Assembly (NCBI RefSeq): GCF_964275005.1
Contig: NC_092705.1
Coordinates: 24,842,673-24,906,672, forward strand
Length of the DNA stretch: 64,000 nt
Source: Diadema setosum
Taxonomy: Eukaryota; Echinodermata; Echinoidea; Diadematoida; Diadematidae
Reading direction: 5' to 3'
This document shows positions 47,501-57,800 of the stretch, in pieces. The notes under the pieces were generated by a model that was given only the letters and a program-made list of their open reading frames with translations, made no database searches and had not been told where the DNA came from. A program made the translations under genes and the position numbers. Each line of letters opens with the position of its first letter. The first letter of the stretch is position 1.

Positions 47501-50500
47501 TTGAGCAGGATATCATCGGAATATTAACTGGTATCAAGGGGATATCATTAGAATATTGACTGGCATTGAGCAGGATATCATCAGGATATTGACTAAGTAT
47601 AGTTATCATTAGAATATTGACTGGTGTTGAGGGGGATATCACAATATTAGAGACTGGACTTGAGGGAGATATCATTATACCGTGCAGGAGGGACGATCAT
47701 TACACATGGCTATGAGTTGATTGCAACATATGGCCCAGGTAGGGCAAAAGATTTTCTGAGTCAGTATCATCATTCTCATTCTTCAAATCATGTGTGCTTT
47801 GAGCTGAAGTAGGGGAGCACTGACGAGCGGTGTTTGTTTCTTGTTGTTGTTTGTTTATTGGTTTTTGGTTTTCTTTTAATAGTATCATGGCCTCTTTCTA
47901 TATGTGACCTTGCATCACAAAACAAACAAAAAGTCGCAACCCTTGATTTTACGCGAGGACTCAAAAAAGGTGAATTGGGCAACCGAGTCAATTTTGTAGT
48001 TGTTTCTCTTTTCTTTTTCTTTTTTGAAAGGGCTATCCTTCTAGATTATTCTGTAGTTTGGGATCATAACATGAATGGGAAAGTGTGTTTTCAGCAGTTT
48101 TTCTACAACCCTTTTCTGGAGGAGAGTAGAATGATCAGGTACGTCTTAGAGGCCCCTTTTCATTTTTTGAAATCCTTTGCAAAATCTTCACTTTCAAGTC
48201 TAATAACTCTTGAAAGGATATTGCTACTGCTTTGAAAGTTGGCATTAATCATGGACAGAATGTGTTAACAGAACATGTTCAATTTCAGCTTAATCTCATA
48301 ATCTCTTCATTGTTGTTGCTCTGGTGGTTTACATCCTGTGTTTTGTCCCTTCCATCACACAGCTAGCACATCTTGGTAAAGATTAAATGCTTGAATAGAC
48401 CCTGTACTTCAGAGTCTCTTTTCTCAGTTCACACTTTTCCAGAGTGTGTGCTTTCTTGGCAGCATTTAGGTAGGTTTATATGGGAGTCCATATGAATTGA
48501 GTTATACATCATTTTAAAGCTTAGGGTCTGTTCTTTCAGAATCTGCCTTTAACAAAAAATCCATGTCTGGCGACTTTTGTTGGTTTTGTGATGCAGGGTC
48601 ACATATGATGCAAAGGTATGCCAGATATCATTTAACAAAATATTCCCTCTCCCATCAGTAAAAGCATATCCATAACTGTGGTGCATTGGATAAGGGCATA
48701 CTCCCAAGTGGATGTTTATTTTGTAATATGTTGTTAGTTTGCTTATTTCAATTGGTTTCCTTGGGATGTTTACTACGGCTCAATTTTCATCTCATCTATT
48801 AAAGTCTTTACTGAATGAAAACAAAAGATTATCAAAGCAGAGAGGTGAAGATGTGCTATGAAAGATTTTAATCAGTTGCCTTCCTGAGTTTGTACAAATG
48901 TATTTGTAAGATTGCAACTGCTGATCTATATTTCAACAAACATGTCGGCAAAAGGAACCAGTGGGAATCGAACCTGTCATCTACTGCTTTCCCGGAAGCG
49001 ACACTACCACCTGCAGGCAACCCCTGGTTGCCAGCAGTGACACAGTAAACTTGGAACAAATACCCAGGCTCTGAAATTCTGACATTGAAATGCTAAGCAA
49101 TCCATGGCAGACGAGGCTTATTGAATGAAATCAAGAGATTACTAAAGCAGAGGGGTGAAGAAGATGTGCTATGAAAGATTTCGATCTTCTTCATTGTCAC
49201 TGCTCACCTGCTGAGGAGCTTACCCCAGTAGGGGGTTCTGAGCTGAATACTATTGTTGTTTGGAAGGTTCATCCCCGACGCTGGGCCCTGGAAGTCGCCT
49301 CCTGTTCCCCACTGTCATCACATTGAAAAAGCATGATGGGTATCAAGTTTAAAGGGGCATTCAGATGTTTTCATAATTTCACATCATGTAGTACATAAAT
49401 TGACAGCTCCATGTTTAGCTTTGTGGAATTTATTGCGGTCCTTGAGCAGAGAAACCAATACTCTACAAAATCTTAAACAGATAACACTGAACAGTGTTGA
49501 TGACATAGGAGCCTCACATATTTCAGAAATATAGCAGTGTAATTCCATTACAATACCGCTTGCTCAACAAGTTCACCTGTGTAGAATCTATGCATGCTTT
49601 CTTCTTTTGTTTTGCTTCCTTGAGCCCCAACTCACGGATTCTTATGGTGAGGCTGCCATGTCATCATCCTTGTTCAATGAAATTTGTTATAAATTTTGAA
49701 AACATTCTTCTTCCTCATCCCAATCACTATAAATTCTGAAACTATGTACTCAACATTAACTAATTTATAGTTGTTTAAATGTAAAAGTCTGAAAATCATT
49801 GGGAGGTCTCCTTTAATCCCTTTTCTGCCAGGGACTTTGGACAGTTTGTACAATGCTATGGGGTTTTCTGTACCAATCAGCAATCGAAACACACAAAGGA
49901 TTAGAGCACATCAACCAGCTCCATAACCATCAAATCAAGTATCTGCATTAGATCGCAACTTCTTTTCTTTTTTTTTTCTTTTTTTTTCTTTTTTTTTTTT
50001 TTTTTTGGGGGGGGGGGGGTTTCCTGATTTGAAATTTTGCTCAAAAATAGGAAAATCATACTAACAATAAAAACAATTCAACATTTTTCTTAATGCTACA
50101 TGATTAAATACGTAGACCAGATACAGATAAATCTATAAATAACAGAAAGACAAATGACCAACACATTGCTTCATTATGTAACTGCTCGTTCAAACAAAAT
50201 CCAGTACTTTATACATATCTTACAGTGCACACATACACGTATCCCCCCCCCCCCCCAACCACCTGTCTCTTACTGGTTTACTCATGCAGAAAATCTGCTC
50301 AGAACACTCACACACAAACACAAATACACACACTAAAGTTTGTGTGTCCCCTCTGCAACCCCGAAAATTAGATTCCTTTCATAAGCTGGTAAATTGTAGA
50401 CGCTAGTAGGTAATTCAAACCCTTTTCCAGAATGATAAAATGGGAAACTTCTTTATTATAGAGGGGGAAACAATACTTAAGATTTCCAGTGAATATATTC

Positions 50501-51778
50501 TGATCCTGAAAAGAATCCAATCATTATTCTTCGTACTAAAGTGGAGTGAATTCTTAAAGCACTGTGGGACTAGTGTTTCATTTCTTTTCTTCTTCTTTTT
50601 TGAACTCATACTCATGTATTACCATAATATTTCATACATAATGTTAGAAGACATCATTCTTCAACCACGTGAAATTTCATGACATTTGTCAAATGGATAT
50701 ATGATTGTAGAGCCAATTTAACCAAAGACATAAGAATCATATGAAAAAGCATATTCAGTGATCTCAAATGCACCACTGTCAACATTTCAGTACATAAGCT
50801 TCCGTCTTTCTCTTTTTGTTCAATTCTGGAAAAATGAAACAAAGCAAAGACTCATCTTACAGGTGCATACATCAAATTCGTTGGGTCACATTAATTACGC
50901 CTGATGCAGGAAACAAAAACAAAAAAATCATTAAGAGCACATTAACAAAGAATATAAAATATATACAAGCACTATATCCATAATATCACATCACATGAAC
51001 ACATTCTAAGCCTAAAGATAAGTAACTTTCAACAAACTCAGCTTACAGATCGGAATCCATTCAGCAGCACATTTTTTCCACATTTGCCCTGTCGCTCCAG
51101 GCGCTGGTGAGGACAGAAAGACAAAAAGACAGACAGACAAAAACACAGATGGAAAAGTGAGATAACACACAATCAGCTGTTATAATTTCACGGGCTTAAT
51201 TTCCCCCCCCCCAAAAAAAAAAAAAAAAAAAAAAATCCCCCATTTTTTGGAGCAATATTCTCTTCAACAAATCACTTCAAACATACAAATGCAATATGCC
51301 ATGACATTTCGAAGTGCAACCAGGACTAAGTTACAATTCTTGCATAACAAGAAAAATATTAATCAGATATTATCTGATATCTTATATTTTGTGAGGATGG
51401 GCTGTTCTTAAGTATCATTAAGATCTATTATGCATCATTAGTATGAACTTCCATCATCATGAAATATTCAGATTCTTGTGACTGTTATGCACCTTAATGT
51501 GCAATCGGATGTCGGCAAAAGGCAGATTTTCTGTGATCAACAGAAACTTGTGATAATGGATCACATAGTCAATGAACTTTGCATTTGCGTCATGATCAAG
51601 TAAAGTGTAAACAAGAGTTGATCTTTGCCTTTTCTAAATGTGTAAATAAGCAAAATAGTTCAAAGGTTCAATGCACCTATTGCAAGAAAAAGGTTCACTA
51701 TGAGTATAAAGATTGCAAGGTTCCAACCTCCAGACATCACCTATATGTGTCGCAGCAGAAGAGTAACGTGATTGGAAG

Positions 51779-51821
<43 letters not shown>

Positions 51822-54800
51822 GGGGGGGGGGGGGGTCATTTTGATTACTAAGGACCATGCTTGCTGATGTGTCCAATCAGAACTATTCATTATTATAGTC
51901 TGTAACAAAATTATGACCATGTTTGTTATAACAGGAGGGCATTGTACACGCTTTTGACATTCTGCTACCTAATTGGACAAATGACCAAAATTGGGCTCAA
52001 ATGGAAGGGGAGCTTCAATTTTGCTGTATGAAATATTAGTAATGATTATTAAAAAGTTATGATATAAAGGTACAAATATGTGGCTTCTCAGGAGTTGATG
52101 GCTTGATGTAACTGCTGAAGTGGCCCTGCAGTGCATTTTCACTTCATCATATATTTCATGGTATTCTTGCTAGATTCATATAACAGATATCACTTTGTCA
52201 TCAGTTATAATCCTCACAGATCTTTGTTGTTAGGTTAAGAATACCTTGTATTTTGTGCCATAGAGAAAGCTCATGAAAATTTGAATGAATGACTATATAT
52301 TTTCTGTCTCTTAAAGGGGAACTGCGGACCAGTTAAAAGTTAAGTCTGAAAATGAAGAGTAAAATTCTGTAAGCGCAACAGTGAAAATCTGATCAAATGG
52401 GATCAAAATTAGGAAAGTCATGATATTGCGAAGTTTCGCTGCTCTTTGCAAAACAGTTCTTGAAGAGTTGATACGAGTGTTGTGCTTTCTCCTATTTTAT
52501 TTTGTTTGTGTTTTTCATTCAAACACTGAAAGTAAATGTTGACAACAATTTCACAGCCTTACCTAAATACCTGGGCTAAAAATCCTGTCAAAACATATCA
52601 TTGGAAGGATTTATGATACTACACTAATAATTTATTCCCTTCATCCTGTGCTGTGATGATGATGAACATATCATCTGCTGCTCGGTGCTTGTTGTAAAAG
52701 ATAACAATTTATTGTTTATGCACTTGGGAATGAAACTAAAACTGACTTGGACTAGAATGAATCATCATGACATAAAGAGGGAACATTCCTATTATCAGAA
52801 TAAACACCTTTTTCTCCCACTCTTTCGTCCTTGTCATATTTCCCTTTTGTCAATAAGAGTGGTAAAAGAACTGGTCTTACGAAGAAATAGGTTTGTCCCG
52901 ACTAAATTCAAAAAGGAAATATTTGTGGACTATTCTACGGTGTGTGACTGTTTTGATTTACCTATAATTAGGTTTTTAATCTTTTTTTTTTTTTTTTTTT
53001 TGGTAGAAACATGAGTCATCAAGGCAGCACTTGTTAGTAAATGGTTAATCTATGTATAAGCACTTGCATAAAATTTCTAAATATGTCCGGCCTGACGGAT
53101 TTTACCTGCATCCTAACATTTTGTATCAAAATAATCTAGTACTTTATTCATACAATATCAAAAATAGATGGAATCAAATATGCTCTACTTCTGTTTTTTA
53201 TTTCATTTTCTATTTGTGAACAAATAAAACAGACCTTTCATTCAGTCTCAAAATGTATCTTTTTAAAGATTTGATTGAATATTATAAATAAATCAATTTG
53301 GCAATAATTTCACAAGAAATTTCCAATCTCATATTGATTAAAAATTTCATGTCAAGATGAGCTTGCATCACATATAGTTCTTGATGTCAACATTTTATAG
53401 ATCAGATATAATCGATCTGCCTTCAGGAACATTTTTTTGTCTATGATGTCCTTCATGAGTGAACTGTGCGCGCACATCTGTGCTTGAACATTGGCATGAT
53501 AATGTCTGTGCTTGTGTGTTTGTGTCTGTGCGTAGGTGTGCATGTGCGTGTGGCTGCATGTGTCTTTCTTGGGGATTACTCGTTATCTCATGAGGCAAAG
53601 ACATGTGCCAAAGTTGCAGTGGTTGTTGCTATTCAACTGTTCATTGTTTGACAAGATTGCTTTTGTCGTGAAACACTTGGCTATTTTTCAATTCAATTCA
53701 ATAGTTTAGTTATTTCCATTTAAAAAAAAAAAAATGATTCAAAGCAGTACACATGTCAATTTGACTTTCACTCAACTGATTAAAGGACAGTTCATTGAAC
53801 ACAATATAAAATATTGAATATATGCACGAATTATATTTCTCAGTTGCCTTCAGTAAATCTTAACTATCTTCCCTTGCCTTCACAAGTGGTGTGTGTTTAC
53901 GAGTTGATTTATGAAAATGAGTCAAAACAAGATGCAATCGTAGGGCCAAGGCTCTTTTAGACTCACACACAGAACCCTATTGACAACTTCCATCTGATCC
54001 GAGTGCTGCAGGAAGTCCAGGGGTCCAGAATATCCCAAATGGCATGATGGGATACCAAGGACAGTCGTTTGCAAGAAGGCTTTGTACCTGCATAGGAATT
54101 TCAATGTACCACATACAAAATAAAGAGCACAATGTTTCACAGAGCAAATCTATTCCTGACAAATGCTCTAGACATGAAAAGTCGTGTCTACAATTTGATA
54201 TTTAAGCATTATACATGTACATTCAAAAAGAAAAAGAACCAAAACAACTTCAAAGCAACTGTAAAGATTTGTTTCTTTTTTAACCTTTACATATAATGAC
54301 ATGGGAGGAAAAATGGAGACAATTGAAAAAACAAGTGAACACACTCCAAGGGTAGGGGTCTATCTTTTATCAAAACTTTGTGATTTCACCAGTTTGTACA
54401 ATTAATTAGTAACACAATGGAGATCAACATGAAACATTCTATGATCTAAGATTTAAAATGCTTCCGTGGGCATTTACTCAAGCATATTTAATGGAGGTTT
54501 AAAAAAAAAAAAAAAAAAAGAATTATGCTTACGGGTACTCATCCTGAATTAAAGTGGGATATGTCCCGTGGTTCTGCAGTATAATTGCAATTTGATATTC
54601 TGTGTAATTGCTACAGGTATTGAAGATTAAATACAAAGCATTATATTCCTATTTTCATTCCCAATTCCAAATTTAGTCATTTTAATCTTGTGTACAAAAT
54701 TCTGCACATCATGCAGATAAATGAACATATCTTACTCTTATTTTCCATAATCACCCTGGTATTCTTTTTGAAGTTCAAAGTCACTAATAGACATCACAGC

Positions 54801-57800
54801 AATTAAACTATGCATGGACTGAAATGAATGAGATCACTCAGATTATCATTTGCAGATTCTGACAGGAATGATGAAGTTGATTTGATTTTCCCTTTATAGG
54901 GATGGTACAGTACTGGTGGAGATGAGAATTGGGCTTTTAACTTTTTGCGAGATACCAAGAAAACACTTATGAAATAGTACAGAGCATACCATTCTAAGAG
55001 GAATTCAAAGTTTATTTGTTGAAAATCGGGTTTGGAATGACTGAAACATCCAAAAACAAAGTAAAACAAAGCGATCATAAGAAAGTGTGGGTCCCACACT
55101 TTATTAGAATTGCTCTGTTTTGGATGTATCAGCCACTTCAAAACCAATTTTCATCAAATAAACATTGAATTCCTCATGGAATTACATACTCTTTCATATT
55201 TCATAAGAGGTTTCTCATTATCTCACCAAAAACTGTTAGAAACCTCAAATTAGGTCTCAACCAAAACTATATGATCCCTTTAACTGCTTATAATTTTAAA
55301 CATCTTGTATCAATTTTGTTTACCCATACTTCCGTTGTCCATACTTCCGTTGTCAATACTTTTTATTCATATCCCATTTCCAGCTACTGAACAGAATATC
55401 ACGTTTCAAAAAAGTCCCGAAATATGACAGTCTCTTTTGAAGAGCTTCCACTTGCACTTAAGTTTGGCATAATCAGATCATTTTAGTTTGAATCAGTCAT
55501 ATCAAATTTCTGATTCGACCATCCACCAGGTTTGCCACTGGGAAATTTCATGATTCCTCGAATGTCCAAGTTTTCCTTGAAAGTTTCCAGATCCTATTAC
55601 TCTACCAAATAGATGACATCTGAATGTCACGGAATCTTAACTGGTGAATCGAGCATCCCGACATTTAATTTATTTATTCAATTTCATTTCTAAAAAAGGG
55701 TAGTCACATTCAGGGCCCAGGGGCCTGCTATTAAGTGAACCCTGCTATAAATATCAAATACTGTACTGTCAAATCACATAGTACTACAACAAAAACAAAA
55801 AATAAACATGTGGAAACATTAAAGATGCAATATCTACACAGATAAAAAGTGATACAAAGATTAAAGATAACAGCGGTGAGAAATTATCAAAGGCAAGGTC
55901 AAATAAATCACAATATCAAAATGAGTTATCTCAGGACATACACCAATTGTATTATGTATTGTATGCAAATTACACATCCAGAATCCTATAAACTTAGGAA
56001 GGATGGTTTTGTAGTGACGAGAAAGTTTGTCAATTCTTTTACTGCCATCTCTGGCAGGCTTGGGCTAATACATGTTTATCAGCGAGTGACTGCTTGTTGT
56101 AACAGTGCATTCTGCTCACACCTCAAGAGAATCTGTAAAATACTGATACAATGTATCTTATCTGCTTAACAACAAACAATGTGTCAAGAATCAACAGAAA
56201 GGGAAATCAAGGGATACTGAATTGTCACTGCTAAATCTATCTGTAGTTTTGACTTCTTAGGAGGTAATTTTGTGACATTCTATCACAATTACAACTGCCA
56301 TATCAAAGCAAAATTACACATTCACAAGTGAGAGATTAGAAAATGCACCTGTTATCTTTAAGCCAAATGTGTTCAAGCAACCACCTACTTAAAAGGAATA
56401 TTCAATTCAATTCTCTCTGAAACAAATACAAGATGCAGACCTTATATAGGCCTACAGAGAAAACTGCCGATAAAAAAAAAGAAAAAAAAAAAGATGTTTT
56501 TCTGTATCATTTTGGCAGTGTTTATGGACAGATTTGACAACCGAAAAGGGCAGTTCATAATTTCATTAAAACAATATGTGCATTTAATCTATGAAATTGT
56601 ATGGCTGATAGTCAACAGAAGTGTCATTTTCAGAACTGGAGAACGCAAAGGTCACTGAGGGAGGAATGAGAGCTTTATACAGGTGACTTATGTGGTTCCA
56701 CGACATTAGCTCCTGCGACAATTGCTCCCATGAAATATCTGCACCCTAAGCCAAACATAAATTCTACACACAAAGATAGTTAACCCTAAAATCTTAACCT
56801 AATCCGAACATCAAACTAAACCTAAAACCCTATCACAACCCTAACCCTAACCCCAAGTCCTTGGAGAAAATAAGACAGGAGCAAATGTTGTGTCACCAAC
56901 TTATGTACATATCTCCAACCTAGCATGCTTTTATGGTATTTGATTTTACTACCCTTTCTTAATGTAACAGTTCTCATGATGTGAAAAATCAAAGATATTC
57001 AGAAAGAAAAAGGCGATTACTTGGTCATATAATTCTTCTTGAATTCAACCACAAAGTAGTCGATCGGGTTGAAAAAAAAAATATCTGAAGTAAAGATGTA
57101 AGATGTGAAAACACAGAAGAAAAACATTTAAATGTCACAACAAATTGCTAAAGATTTCAATTTTGCTTTGCCCTGAATCATATTTCAAGAACAGTTTAGA
57201 TCCATATTATACCTTTGAAATTTCACCTCTGACATTGTTAGCTCTGATACTCTGACCCAAAATCACAGATCAGCACAAGCAAACCACTCTCCTCGGGCGC
57301 GCAAATATTAGTGTGCTATTTGCGGACCATTTCACCAAATTTTCAGTGGCACTGAAACATCACACCCTCCGTTTATGACTTAAGTGCCATTTCACATCAT
57401 GAGTGTTCAAGTCAGCTTTGATAAATAGCTAGTTAAATCGGACGCACAGAATGTTTACAGAGTAGGTTTCATCAATCTCCAACCTTCCATAAGAAAGAGA
57501 ATTTGTTTCATGTTTTAATTTAAATACAGCCGTAATAGAGTACCAAAATGTGATGTCATTCCATGCCATTTATCGCCATGGAAACTGGTCCCAAACAACC
57601 TCATCTGGCCCAGGTGTTTATGCTTGCGCCTGGTTCCAACCCAAGCTATAGCAAAAGACTGTGACATCTGATCACCTCGATACTCTATAGCCGCATACAT
57701 GTAAGCAGTTGAGGTGGGGATGACATCATCACTTCAAAAGGCTCCCATTGGCCAGCACATCCAACGTCACTAACTTTTCTTTTATGACGTGAAATATGCA

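Noticed and set aside
47834..48235. 133-codon plus-strand ORF
   Set aside because: Inside and across the end of the 47.9-48.6 kb inverted-repeat element, no domain, hydrophobic low-complexity start.
48950..49060. tRNA gene on the minus strand
   Set aside because: A B box is present but no cloverleaf with paired acceptor stem could be drawn. Better as SINE-like.
54803..55147. 114-codon minus-strand ORF and the similar 7810-8193 plus-strand ORF
   Set aside because: Both lie in family A fold-back repeats. Their similarity reflects the repeat, not a gene family.
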